Below are positions 16,285 through 25,464 of a stretch of DNA of 64,000 bases, in pieces. The translations under genes and the position numbers were made by a program. Under the pieces are notes generated by a model, which did not search any database, was not told the origin of the DNA, and was given only the letters and a program-made list of their open reading frames with translations. The stretch is from DUPU01 sp050952465 (GTDB lineage Bacteria > Bacillota > Dehalobacteriia > Dehalobacteriales > Dehalobacteriaceae), in contig JBMNKZ010000002.1 of the NCBI GenBank assembly GCA_050952465.1, positions 269,351-333,350 of the forward strand, read 5' to 3'. Within the stretch, counting starts at the first letter, position 1. Each line of letters starts with the position of its first letter.

Positions 16285-18360
16285 ATGAAATAAAGCAGAT
16301 AAAAATAATTTCTATGATCCATAGGTTTCAAACACAAAAAACCCTTCTTTTTCTTCCCCTTTTCTCCATTCCGGCCGCCCTACAGCAGTAACTTCGATCC
16401 GGGACTCTACATAAACATCTTTCTCAATCATGCTGGCATTAGCATAGATATCTTTATGATCTATTACCAATTCATAATTTTTTGCCCCTGCTTTTGCTGC
16501 GGCCAAAGCTGCCCGTGCTTTTGCTTCTTTTAAAGAATAGTTTACTGCCTCTTCTAATTCTTCAAATACTTTTCTCTCCCACGGAGCATGCATTAAATAG
16601 CCACTCCCGGCTTCACCTGGTTTAATCAAAACTTTTACCGTCTCCATAATCTTCCCTGTGGCGGCCCCTATAGCATTAGCCACCTCTGCATAAGGAGGAA
16701 TAATTAATTCAGTATGCAATTTTTCTGCCATTTTTGGCAACCAAGCTGCTACCGGAGCACCAATACCAATTACCGGAACCCTCATTTTGAATAAACAATC
16801 AAAAGCCTGATTCTTACATGGTTCTAAAGCCTTATTAATAAAGTACATAGATGAAGCGTCTTTTTTAAACCATGTTTTCTGCCCTTCAAAGCTAGATAGG
16901 CTTTGCAGACAGGTAATGCATAGATCATTCACTATTCTATCGGAAGCTTTTTCGATAAACTCTTCTTTCGATATTCCTGCCCTTTCCGCAAGAATTTCTA
17001 CTCCTATGATAGATGCATCACTATTCCATTGATGATAAACTCCTTTGGCATGGAGAATATCCGTTGGAGTAACTGAGACCCGAGCTACAATTCCTAAGTT
17101 CACCAGATGTTGAAGATTAATCAGATTCGGGTCAATCTCCAATTGCTCGGCTAGATAGTAAAGACTCCTCGGCCCACCTTGCAAAATACTAATTGCCTTT
17201 CTCTCCCAATCGCTGAGTTCTTCTGCAGTACCATTTTTCAAAAACATAAAGCAATCGGTAGCCTGGGCAAACATCAAATCATAATTCTCTTCAAAATTTG
17301 TCTTTAAATCCTCAACAAGAGCTGGATAGTTATGACCGACAACACAAAGGGGCCATACCCTTTGGGGTCCAACCACAATATCCCTATCCCGATTTACTTG
17401 AATATAACTATCCCCGCCTAAACCATAGGTATATATTTCAGCCGCTTGAACCCGGGTAAGCCAACCACCTACCATTGCCCCCTCCTGATTAACCTTTGGG
17501 ACACCATTTTTTAATATGGCAATATCCGTAGTGGTGCCTCCCATATCCAAAACCAGAGCTTCCGAAGTGTCCGTTAGAAAAGTGCCACCGATGATACTTG
17601 ACGCCGGCCCAGAAAGAATAGTTTCAATAGGCTTCTCTCTTGCCAGGGACTCACTCATTAAACACCCGTCCCCTTTAACAATCATAATCGAGGCCTCTAT
17701 TTCTTTTTCCTCCAGTGCCTTTTTCACAGACTCAATTAATTCCGTAATGACTGGAATTAACCGCGCATTAAGTACAGCAGTGACAGTTCGTTCATAAAAA
17801 CCTAAGGAGGTAGTCAATTGATGAGCACATACTACCGGAAGATCTAGTATTTCTTGAACCAGTTCGGCTGCCGCAAGTTCATGCTCTGGATTTCTGACAC
17901 TTAAATACCCTGAAATAGCAACAGCATCTACCTTACCCTTAAATTCACAAATGGCCTTCTTTGTTAATTCCAGATCGAGATCTTCCTGACGTCGACCTTT
18001 TATATCATGTCCACCAGGCAGGACAGCATAATGGGCTACCGGAAGCTTGTCAATAGGTTCATGTCCGATCATGAGTAATCCTACTTCACACCCACGACCT
18101 TCCACGATAGCATTTGTTGCTAAAGTTGTAGAAAGCGAGATTACGCTTATTCTATGAAAATCCTGAAAATCCAGATTATTGATACAGTTACGGATCCCAA
18201 CAGATAAGTCTTCTCTAGTGGTTAAGGCCTTAGCCTTGGTGATAATTTTTTTACTCTCCGGCTCCACCACAACTCCATCAGTGTAAGTACCTCCGGTATC
18301 TATGCCAAGTACTAGTGACATTGTCCTTCCTCCCAAAAACTCGATAAGTTCAGAAAAATG
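16285..18360. repeat. Direct repeat copy 1 (hyuA duplication)
   Basis: This segment aligns without gaps to 23383-25458 (offset 7098 bases, same strand). Within the gene the two copies encode proteins differing at only about nine of 669 residues, whereas the bordering 20-30 bases are clearly more divergent. Confidence 0.95.
16312..18321 (-). CDS. Hydantoinase/oxoprolinase-family protein (HyuA-like), copy 1
   Basis: A 669-residue protein with the HyuA N-terminal ASKHA-like nucleotide-binding signature GIDTGGTYTDGV at residues 6-17 and the later LDMGGTTTDIAIL and GIGAPVAAWLP phosphate/adenosine motifs. Family members are ATP-dependent amidohydrolases (5-oxoprolinase, N-methylhydantoinase) that usually need a HyuB partner; none is present here. 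In this MttB setting an ATP-driven corrinoid-activation role or a substrate-processing role is possible but unproven. I start it at ATG 18321, as in the second copy, because GGAGGAAGG precedes it. It is in the mttB operon and ends with TAG. A hairpin (18367-18391) lies between it and mttB1. Confidence 0.85.
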   Translation of the reverse strand: MSLVLGIDTGGTYTDGVVVEPESKKIITKAKALTTREDLSVGIRNCINNLDFQDFHRISVISLSTTLATNAIVEGRGCEVGLLMIGHEPIDKLPVAHYAVLPGGHDIKGRRQEDLDLELTKKAICEFKGKVDAVAISGYLSVRNPEHELAAAELVQEILDLPVVCAHQLTTSLGFYERTVTAVLNARLIPVITELIESVKKALEEKEIEASIMIVKGDGCLMSESLAREKPIETILSGPASSIIGGTFLTDTSEALVLDMGGTTTDIAILKNGVPKVNQEGAMVGGWLTRVQAAEIYTYGLGGDSYIQVNRDRDIVVGPQRVWPLCVVGHNYPALVEDLKTNFEENYDLMFAQATDCFMFLKNGTAEELSDWERKAISILQGGPRSLYYLAEQLEIDPNLINLQHLVNLGIVARVSVTPTDILHAKGVYHQWNSDASIIGVEILAERAGISKEEFIEKASDRIVNDLCITCLQSLSSFEGQKTWFKKDASSMYFINKALEPCKNQAFDCLFKMRVPVIGIGAPVAAWLPKMAEKLHTELIIPPYAEVANAIGAATGKIMETVKVLIKPGEAGSGYLMHAPWERKVFEELEEAVNYSLKEAKARAALAAAKAGAKNYELVIDHKDIYANASMIEKDVYVESRIEVTAVGRPEWRKGEEKEGFFVFETYGS

Positions 18361-18366
18361 GTTAGA

Positions 18367-18391
18367 GGCTGCCCGTTAAAAGCAGGCAGCC
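18367..18391 (-). promoter_or_regulatory. Hairpin between mttB1 and hyuA1
   Basis: Perfect 7-bp inverted repeat GGCTGCC (18367-18373) / GGCAGCC (18385-18391) with an 11-base loop just after the mttB1 stop. Without a T run on the minus strand it is probably an RNA-stability or partial-attenuation element that sets different levels of MttB and HyuA. Confidence 0.5.
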
Positions 18392-18404
18392 GTTTTATTA
18401 TATT

Positions 18405-19871
18405 TTACTCATCTTCCCCTGGCATATGACCAACAGCATTTTCCACGATATCCCTAATTTTAGCAGCTACATCTTTCGGCAGCGGAGCAGGTTCATGATA
18501 ATTAATGATATCCCTTACCCTTTCATTTGCTACCTGTGTTAAAGTCTTGCTGCCGGCTTTTTCATAAATTTCCCGAGCGGCCCTATTCACTAAACGGGGA
18601 ACATAGTTTTCTTCCATGTGTACCTGGGTATGTTCTTCATCACCGAATTTTCCACCAGGTCCTACTTTTTCAATTACATCTAGTGCTAATGATTCTTCAT
18701 CAACTTTAATTCCTTTTGTTAGGCGTCTGGCCATGCCAAGAATCTCATCAGCAATTACTACTAAGTCCAAATTGGATGTAGTTCCGTATTCGGAATATCC
18801 AATATCATGGTTTAGGTTAGCCCCAGACATATTGGTCATAGCTATAGACAAAGCTGCTTCGATACCGGCCTGCTCATCTATGATACAAGAGTCGGTACAT
18901 CCGGCTGTACCAAACATAGGAATATTAAGATAATGAGCTACATCCGCCAGTCCGGCAAGAAGCAGATGCAGTTCGGGAGCACCATACGAGAAGATAGTAG
19001 ATCCCATATCTAAGATGGTATAGACACCACCCATAATGAAAGGAGCTCCTTCTCTAGTGCACTGACTCAATACCAGGCCACTTAGGCTTTCGCATAAGCC
19101 TTGTACCATCACCCCGGCCATAGTAGCAGGAGCGGTACCTCCGGCCATAATACACGGTGTATAAATAGTGGGTAATGCTTTCTTGGCTCCCATAACTAAT
19201 TTTTGGGCTGCTTCCCTGCAGTGCATCCCGGGGGAAATGGGCTCAGCATAAAGGCAAATGAAAGGATTCCGCCGCAATTCTTCCTCACCGCCAGCCACGA
19301 TTTCCGCCATTTTGATGCAGTCTTCCTGACCCCACTGATCCACACAAACAGTAATAATCGGTTTTTCAGTATTCAAAATCTGTTGCTCAAATTCATGACG
19401 GTCAGAAATTAGGAGGGGTACATCTTGTACAATCCCCAATGACATGGCATAATCAATATTCGGTAGAGCATCAAGAAGTTTAGTAGCCCAACCTACAGAC
19501 TGTCTAGTGGCACGATGTCTTTCATTGGTAAAAGGATTTCTGGTGAAAGGAGTACACGGTCCGGAACCGAAATAGGCATTATTTCCCTCTACAAATAATT
19601 CCCGGGCACCGGTACGGCTATTGCATAAAACAATGTGTTTCTGACAAGTTTTTAAAGCACGCTCGGTAATATGAGCAGGAATTCTTACTCTTCTTCCGTC
19701 GACCCAGCAGCCGGCTTTCTTTAATATTTCCAAAGATTCTTTATCGTAAAAATCGGTCCCGGTACGCCACATTGCCTCTTCCGCGGCATATACTAACTCC
19801 TGACACTGGGCAGGTGAGAAAACATTCATCATGGTGCTGGCATAAGCTTTAAAATTACTTCTCGTTGTCAA
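18405..19871 (-). CDS. MttB-family (non-pyrrolysine) corrinoid methyltransferase 1
   Basis: A 488-residue member of the trimethylamine methyltransferase superfamily (COG5598). It shows the family barrel features GTAPATMAGVMVQGLCESLSGL and the downstream segment TDSCIIDEQAGIEAAL-x-IAMTNMSGANL, then YSEYGTTSNLDLVVIADE. The frame is open with no internal TAG, so this is a non-Pyl member like the glycine betaine methyltransferase MtgB rather than a true TMA:corrinoid enzyme. It would move a methyl group from a quaternary or N-methyl substrate to a corrinoid protein. The start is TTG 19871 behind AAGGAGAG. It is third in the mttB3-2-1 array, with 32 bases to the previous gene. Confidence 0.9.
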   Translation of the reverse strand: MTTRSNFKAYASTMMNVFSPAQCQELVYAAEEAMWRTGTDFYDKESLEILKKAGCWVDGRRVRIPAHITERALKTCQKHIVLCNSRTGARELFVEGNNAYFGSGPCTPFTRNPFTNERHRATRQSVGWATKLLDALPNIDYAMSLGIVQDVPLLISDRHEFEQQILNTEKPIITVCVDQWGQEDCIKMAEIVAGGEEELRRNPFICLYAEPISPGMHCREAAQKLVMGAKKALPTIYTPCIMAGGTAPATMAGVMVQGLCESLSGLVLSQCTREGAPFIMGGVYTILDMGSTIFSYGAPELHLLLAGLADVAHYLNIPMFGTAGCTDSCIIDEQAGIEAALSIAMTNMSGANLNHDIGYSEYGTTSNLDLVVIADEILGMARRLTKGIKVDEESLALDVIEKVGPGGKFGDEEHTQVHMEENYVPRLVNRAAREIYEKAGSKTLTQVANERVRDIINYHEPAPLPKDVAAKIRDIVENAVGHMPGEDE

Positions 19872-19903
19872 CTTAAATCTCTCCTTTCTCTCTCAAGAAA
19901 TTC

Positions 19904-21376
19904 CTATTTTACAGCCGCTTCAACTTTAGCAACAATAGCTTTAATTTCCACTAACTTTTCTTCAGCTAATTTTTCCGGTTGATGGTTCTTCAGAAGATCC
20001 AGGGTTTTTTCCTTAACTCTTTGTCCCATAGACTTAGCACCGGCAGCAGTCCAATCATCGATACGTTTCCGGTTCATTAAAGTTGGCCACCAAAACTCGG
20101 ACCTAAAGAACTTCATAGTATGCTCTTCTCCCAGATAGTGTCCGCCCGGCTGAACAGCGTCAATTACTCCACGAGCTAATCTTTCTTCGTTTACTTCTAC
20201 ACCCCTCATCATTCTCCGAGTCATGCCCATGACCTCATCACCCATAACAAGAAGTTCCAGGGAACCAGTTAATCCGTATTCCATCAGGCCGCTTCCGTGA
20301 ATTAGGTTGGTGCCGCTCATGCCGGCATGGAGGATTGAGAAGGCAGCTTCCAGACCCATCTGAGCATCGCTTCGTTTCGCATCGGTAGCCCCGGCAAAAC
20401 CAAAGCTGGGAACGCGTAAATAACGCATTACATTGGCAAACCCAGTGCCCATCAATTCCACTTCCGGTGCTCCTAAGGGTTTAATTCCGTTCATTTTATC
20501 ATCAATGGTAAATAAACTCCCGCCAATTACCGGTGCTCCTTGACGCACCAACTGGGCAAGGAGTACCCCTACTAAAACATCGGCAGCGGCAACCACAATG
20601 GCACCGGCCGGTGTCGCCGGTGCGGTATCCCCGGCAACTAATTTTGTGGCATAAACAAAAGGAATCCCATTCTTAGCCGCAAAAATCACTTTAGCCAAAG
20701 TTTCATCAGAGTGAACCAAAGTTCCCTCCGTGGCAAAATAAAGGGCTAGAAAAGGATTCTTCTGTAATTCTTTTAATCCGCCGGCAATTGCGGCCGCAAT
20801 TTCAATAATAGCTTCAGCCTGTTTTACGTTTTTTACACTTTGAATAATAGGCTTAGTGGTATTTGTAACCAGTGCTTCAAAGGCATGGACTTCAGCTACA
20901 GCAGGATCAACATCAACAGGCAAGCCATTATTCATGGCAAAGTCAATATTCTTTAAACCATCGCAAAGAATTGCGGTATTTGCCACATCGGATTTTACCG
21001 GTTTTCTAATTTCTTCGGTTGTTGGATCCAAAATATAAACATTATCCTGCCCCGGTCCGTAATAAGCATTGGTGGTTTCTAAGGTCAAAGCTCTTTTTCC
21101 GTTTCTGTTACATAGGGTAATCCGAGAAGGAGCAGTTCTTACAGCCCATTCGGATAAAGCGGAGGGAATACGTACTCTGTTGCCGTCTACCCAGCACCCA
21201 CCTTTTTCAAACAGTTCCAAGGCTTCTTTATTTTCTACCTCAACACCGGTTCGTTCCAGTACTTCAAGAACTGTCATGAAAATTTCTTCACACTGGTCAT
21301 CACTTAGCATCTTCCATAATGTGGTCTGGTTTACCTCATAATTTGCCCGGGTATATTTACTTTTTGTTGTATACAA
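19904..21376 (-). CDS. MttB-family (non-pyrrolysine) corrinoid methyltransferase 2
   Basis: A 490-residue paralogue of the neighbouring methyltransferases. Diagnostic stretches include GDTAPATPAGAIVVAAADVLVGVLLAQLVRQGAPVIGGS and FGFAGATDAKRSDAQMGLEAAFS, followed by GLMEYGLTGSLELLVMGDEVMGM. There is no in-frame amber codon. It starts at TTG 21376 (AAAGGAGAG upstream) and ends with TAG, followed about ten codons later by TGA. It diverges strongly from the other two copies, so the three probably recognise different substrates or form a hetero-complex. Confidence 0.9.
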   Translation of the reverse strand: MYTTKSKYTRANYEVNQTTLWKMLSDDQCEEIFMTVLEVLERTGVEVENKEALELFEKGGCWVDGNRVRIPSALSEWAVRTAPSRITLCNRNGKRALTLETTNAYYGPGQDNVYILDPTTEEIRKPVKSDVANTAILCDGLKNIDFAMNNGLPVDVDPAVAEVHAFEALVTNTTKPIIQSVKNVKQAEAIIEIAAAIAGGLKELQKNPFLALYFATEGTLVHSDETLAKVIFAAKNGIPFVYATKLVAGDTAPATPAGAIVVAAADVLVGVLLAQLVRQGAPVIGGSLFTIDDKMNGIKPLGAPEVELMGTGFANVMRYLRVPSFGFAGATDAKRSDAQMGLEAAFSILHAGMSGTNLIHGSGLMEYGLTGSLELLVMGDEVMGMTRRMMRGVEVNEERLARGVIDAVQPGGHYLGEEHTMKFFRSEFWWPTLMNRKRIDDWTAAGAKSMGQRVKEKTLDLLKNHQPEKLAEEKLVEIKAIVAKVEAAVK

Positions 21377-21474
21377 CTGTCTTCTCTCCTTTCTTATTCA
21401 CAAAATTTTACCTAATAATTTTTTGCATAAATCTCTACTACTCAGGCAACATTAGGGCTAAATCCTCCTTTCCT

Positions 21475-22908
21475 CTACTGTTTAATTAACTCTTTGCTTC
21501 TCTTTTCGATGAAGGTAGATATTTCTTTGTCCAAAGCTTCGTCCAATGGAGGAGCTTGGTATTCAGCCAAGATTTTTTGCCATTTTTCTTTGGCTCTTTG
21601 GACAGTATCTTTGCTGCCCTTGGCAATCCACGCTTCATAACCTTGACGGTCACTTAGAGTGGGAACCCTGAGTTCCTGGCGATGTTTTTCCAAGGTGCTT
21701 GTCTGGTAAAGGAAGTGTCCGCCGGGGCCTACTTCCTTAATGTCGTCCAAAACAAACATCTCCTCGGCGATGTGGTATCCTTTAAGGTATTTCAATACCA
21801 GACCGGCAATTTCATTATCCAAGATGAATTTCTCATAGGAGAAAGCAGTGTAGTACTGCATAATACCGGCAGCGTGAAGTACATAGTTAATGCCAGAGAG
21901 AGCCGCAGATAACAACACCATCATGGATTCATAACCGGCTTGGGCATCAACAATTTTAGCATCATTAAGACCGCCGCCCCCCCGGCTGGGAACACCATAG
22001 AAACGTGCCATCTGGGCACTGGCGGAAGTGTAAAGAGAAGTTTCCGCGGTACCGATGGAGAGACTGACGGTTCTCATATCGCAAGGACTGGAGGCGGAAC
22101 CGTAAATAACCGGAGTTCCGGGGTTGACGCATTGTGCTAATACAATACCGGCAAGGACTTCTGCGTTTTGTAAGGTGATAGTGCCTGCCATAGTGGCAGG
22201 GCCGGTGGAACCGGACATGACCAAAGAGGATATGAGGCAAGCCTGACCTGCTTTGGCATATGTCATTAAGGCGGCAAGCATTCTGTCGTCATATTTCAAA
22301 GGACTAATTGAGTTGATCAAGGTGATCAAAACGGGATTCTTTTTAATAATTTCCCTACCGCCAAACATCATTTCGGCAATGGCTACAGAGTCACCGGCAC
22401 CGATCTCGCCATAAGCACTGCCCATAAAAGCTTTGTCGGAATTCTTTATATGGCTGTATAACATTTTCAGGTGCCTGATTTCATCGGGAACATCATTTGG
22501 TTCGCAGACATTCCCACCGGTGGCGTGAACATTTTCACATGCTCCGGCCAATTTTACGATATTGTCATAGTCTTCCATAGTGGAATAACGCCTGCTGCCG
22601 TTGGCTTCGTAGATATAGGGAGGGCCATAAGATGGAGTAAAGATGATATCAGTATGGTTGCAGTTTATGTTCTTTTCTGCATTTCTGGCATGAAGAGTGA
22701 AAGCTCTGGGAGCTTTTTTTACCATCTCTTCTACAAATTCTTTTTTAAAGTAAACCCGGTGGCCATCCGCTTTTTGCCCGTATTCCTGTAAAACTTCCAC
22801 TGCGGGATCATAAGTGAATTCCACACCCACTTCTTCCAAAATCTGTAGTGTTTTTTCATGAATTTTCTGTACATCTTCTTTTGCTAACACATCAAATTTA
22901 GGTATCAT
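21475..22908 (-). CDS. MttB-family (non-pyrrolysine) corrinoid methyltransferase 3
   Basis: The first gene of the methyltransferase array (477 residues). Family features include SGSTGPATMAGTITLQNAEVLAGIVLAQCVNPGTPVIYGS and GGGGLNDAKIVDAQAGYESM, the region where pyrrolysine-containing MttB proteins carry their special residue; here the reading frame is unbroken. GGAGTCTTT precedes ATG 22908. It ends with TAG, and a 98-base gap separates it from mttB2. Its 5' region (22909-23235) is long and contains a candidate structured RNA, so this gene most likely begins the operon mttB3-mttB2-mttB1-hyuA1-BCCT. Confidence 0.9.
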   Translation of the reverse strand: MIPKFDVLAKEDVQKIHEKTLQILEEVGVEFTYDPAVEVLQEYGQKADGHRVYFKKEFVEEMVKKAPRAFTLHARNAEKNINCNHTDIIFTPSYGPPYIYEANGSRRYSTMEDYDNIVKLAGACENVHATGGNVCEPNDVPDEIRHLKMLYSHIKNSDKAFMGSAYGEIGAGDSVAIAEMMFGGREIIKKNPVLITLINSISPLKYDDRMLAALMTYAKAGQACLISSLVMSGSTGPATMAGTITLQNAEVLAGIVLAQCVNPGTPVIYGSASSPCDMRTVSLSIGTAETSLYTSASAQMARFYGVPSRGGGGLNDAKIVDAQAGYESMMVLLSAALSGINYVLHAAGIMQYYTAFSYEKFILDNEIAGLVLKYLKGYHIAEEMFVLDDIKEVGPGGHFLYQTSTLEKHRQELRVPTLSDRQGYEAWIAKGSKDTVQRAKEKWQKILAEYQAPPLDEALDKEISTFIEKRSKELIKQ

Positions 22909-23004
22909 TTTAAAGACTCCTTTTTTCTTTTTTATGAAAATGATATTACTTCCTACTTTTCATCTGCTTTCCTGTTAGTTTATCCCCGTGGATTTTTAAA
23001 CTAT

Positions 23005-23045
23005 TGTAGGCGCCCTATGCGGGACACTGCTACAGCGTTCCGCAT
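23005..23045 (-). promoter_or_regulatory. Candidate pseudoknotted leader RNA of the mttB operon
   Basis: In the 500-base gene-free stretch upstream of mttB3, ATGCGG (23017-23022) pairs with CCGCAT (23040-23045), and CTACA in that hairpin's loop (23030-23034) can pair with TGTAG (23005-23009): an A-B-A'-B' pseudoknot order. A second hairpin AGTTTA/TAAACT (22976-23001 region) follows on the minus strand. It shares the AGTG-(N)-CCGCA core with the leader of hyuA2. I recognise no known riboswitch class. The rest of 22909-23235 holds nothing else I can call. Confidence 0.35.
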
Positions 23046-23235
23046 CTTTAATTATATAAAGCAAGAGATATGCCAAATTATTCTATTGAGGAAAGATTAT
23101 ATGGTAACAATCTGGAAATACTGATAAAACGTGGAACTTAGCCGGGTGAAAAAATTCCCATGAGAAATTGCCTGATGATATCTCTCCACATGAACGGATC
23201 CAAAAAGCAAAAATAAGCAAAACCTAATGCAAAAT

Positions 23236-23271
23236 GCAAAAAAAACGCCAACCTAATAAAAAGGTTGGCGT
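23236..23271 (-). terminator. Rho-independent terminator of hyuA copy 2
   Basis: Perfect 10-bp stem ACGCCAACCT (23245-23254) / AGGTTGGCGT (23262-23271), followed on the minus strand by an eight-T run. It isolates hyuA2 from the mttB operon, which must have its own promoter. Confidence 0.95.
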
Positions 23272-23382
23272 AGAAAAGACACATGTATTGTTAATTTATG
23301 AATTCACTTAACTCCGTTTTTTCCATGGGATAAGCCAATGCTTGCCTAATACCAAGAATCCTGTTAAGCCTGACTAATTATG

Positions 23383-25458
23383 ATGAAGTAAAGCAGATAA
23401 AAACAATTTCTATGATCCATAGGTTTCAAACACAAAAAACCCTTCTTTTTCTTCCCCTTTTCCCCATTCCGGTCGCCCAACAGCAGTAACTTCGATCCGG
23501 GACTCCACATAAACATCTTTCTCAATCATGCTGGCATTAGCATAGATATCTTTATGATCTATTACCAATTCATAATTTTTTGCCCCTGCTTTTGCTGCGG
23601 CCAAAGCTGCCCGTGCTTTTGCTTCTTTTAAAGAATAGTTTACTGCCTCTTCTAATTCTTCAAATACTTTTCTCTCCCACGGAGCATGCATTAAATAGCC
23701 ACTCCCGGCTTCACCTGGTTTAATCAAAACTTTTACCGTCTCCATAATCTTCCCTGTGGCGGCCCCTATAGCATTAGCTACCTCTGCATAAGGAGGAATA
23801 ATTAACTCAGTATGCAATTTTTCTGCCATTTTTGGCAACCAAGCTGCTACCGGAGCACCAATACCAATTACCGGAACTCTCATTTTAAATAAACAATCAA
23901 AAGCCTGATTCTTACATGGTTCTAAAGCCTTATTAATAAAGTACATAGATGAAGCGTCTTTTTTAAACCATGTTTTCTGCCCTTCAAAGCTAGATAGGCT
24001 TTGCAGGCAGGTAATGCATAAATCATTCACTATTCTATCGGAAGCTTTCTCGATAAACTCTTCTTTCGATATTCCTGCCCTTTCCGCAAGAATTTCTACT
24101 CCTATGATAGATGCTTCACTATTCCATTGATGATAAACTCCTTTGGCATGGAGAATATCCGTTGGAGTAACTGAGACCCGAGCTACAATTCCTAAGTTCA
24201 CCAGATGCTGAAGATTAATCAGATTCGGGTCAATCTCCAATTGACGGGCTAGATAGTAGAGACTCTTCGGCCCACCTTGCAAAATACTAATTGCCTTTCT
24301 CTCCCAACCGCTGAGTTCTTCAGCAGTACCATTTTTCAAAAACATAAAGCAATCGGTGGCCTGGGCAAACATCAAATCATAATTCTCTTCAAAATTTGTC
24401 TTTAAATCCTCAACAAGAGCTGGATAGTTATGACCGACAACACAAAGGGGCCATACCCTTTGGGGTCCAACCACAATATCCCTATCCCGATTTACTTGAA
24501 TATAACTATCCCCGCCTAAACCATAGGTATATATTTCAGCCGCTTGAACCCGGGTAAGCCAACCACCTACCATTGCCCCCTCCTGATTAACCTTAGGGAC
24601 ACCATTTTTTAATATGGCAATATCCGTAGTGGTGCCTCCCATATCCAAAACCAGAGCTTCCGAAGTGTCCGTTAGAAAAGTGCCACCGATGATACTTGAC
24701 GCCGGCCCAGAAAGAATAGTTTCAATAGGCTTCTCTCTTGCCAGAGACTCACTCATTAAACACCCGTCCCCTTTAACAATCATAATCGAAGCCTCTATTT
24801 CTTTTTCCTCCAGTGCCTTTTTCACAGACTCAATTAATTCCGTAATAACTGGAATTAACCGGGCATTAAGTACAGCAGTGACAGTTCGTTCATAAAAACC
24901 TAAGGAGGTAGTCAATTGATGAGCACATACTACCGGAAGATCTAGTATTTCTTGAACCAGTTTGGCTGCCGCAAGTTCATGCTCTGGATTTCTGACACTT
25001 AAATACCCTGAAATAGCAACAGCATCTACCTTACCCTTAAATTCACAAATGGCCTTCTTTGTTAATTCCAGATCGAGATCTTCCTGACGTCGACCTTTTA
25101 TATCATGTCCACCGGGCAGGACAGCATAATGGGCTACCGGAAGCTTGTCAATAGGTTCATGTCCGATCATGAGTAATCCTACTTCACACCCACGACCTTC
25201 CACGATAGCATTTGTTGCTAAAGTTGTAGAAAGCGAGATTACATTTATTTTATAAAAATCCTGAAAATCCAGATTATTGATACAGTTACGGATCCCAACA
25301 GATAAGTCTTCTCTAGTGGTTAAGGCCTTAGCCTTGGTGATAATTTTTTTACTCTCCGGCTCCACCACAACTCCATCAGTGTAAGTACCTCCGGTGTCTA
25401 TGCCAAGTACTAGTGACATTGTCCTTCCTCCCTTAAACTAAATAAGTCCATAAAAAGG
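23383..25458. repeat. Direct repeat copy 2 (hyuA duplication)
   Basis: Gap-free counterpart of 16285-18360 in the same orientation. The pair flanks the mttB array as 2-kb direct repeats. Identity drops outside the coding part. Confidence 0.95.
23410..25419 (-). CDS. Hydantoinase/oxoprolinase-family protein (HyuA-like), copy 2
   Basis: A 669-residue protein nearly identical to the copy at 16312-18321; the differences I see are His/Arg/Ser to Tyr/Lys/Asn near residue 57, and single changes such as E to K, D to G, R to K, E to R, D to E and R to G. The nucleotide-binding motifs are unchanged, so both copies should be functional. Unlike copy 1, it is a stand-alone unit with its own long structured leader and a strong terminator. 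It ends with TAG. Two differently regulated copies of one product suggest a dosage or housekeeping need, for example supplying an ATP-dependent partner to other methyltransferase operons elsewhere in the genome. Confidence 0.88.
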   Translation of the reverse strand: MSLVLGIDTGGTYTDGVVVEPESKKIITKAKALTTREDLSVGIRNCINNLDFQDFYKINVISLSTTLATNAIVEGRGCEVGLLMIGHEPIDKLPVAHYAVLPGGHDIKGRRQEDLDLELTKKAICEFKGKVDAVAISGYLSVRNPEHELAAAKLVQEILDLPVVCAHQLTTSLGFYERTVTAVLNARLIPVITELIESVKKALEEKEIEASIMIVKGDGCLMSESLAREKPIETILSGPASSIIGGTFLTDTSEALVLDMGGTTTDIAILKNGVPKVNQEGAMVGGWLTRVQAAEIYTYGLGGDSYIQVNRDRDIVVGPQRVWPLCVVGHNYPALVEDLKTNFEENYDLMFAQATDCFMFLKNGTAEELSGWERKAISILQGGPKSLYYLARQLEIDPNLINLQHLVNLGIVARVSVTPTDILHAKGVYHQWNSEASIIGVEILAERAGISKEEFIEKASDRIVNDLCITCLQSLSSFEGQKTWFKKDASSMYFINKALEPCKNQAFDCLFKMRVPVIGIGAPVAAWLPKMAEKLHTELIIPPYAEVANAIGAATGKIMETVKVLIKPGEAGSGYLMHAPWERKVFEELEEAVNYSLKEAKARAALAAAKAGAKNYELVIDHKDIYANASMIEKDVYVESRIEVTAVGRPEWGKGEEKEGFFVFETYGS

Positions 25459-25464
25459 CTCTTG

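Noticed and set aside
18405..22908. Search for an in-frame amber codon that would make any MttB a pyrrolysine enzyme
   Set aside because: All three frames are open over the full family length; these are non-pyrrolysine members.
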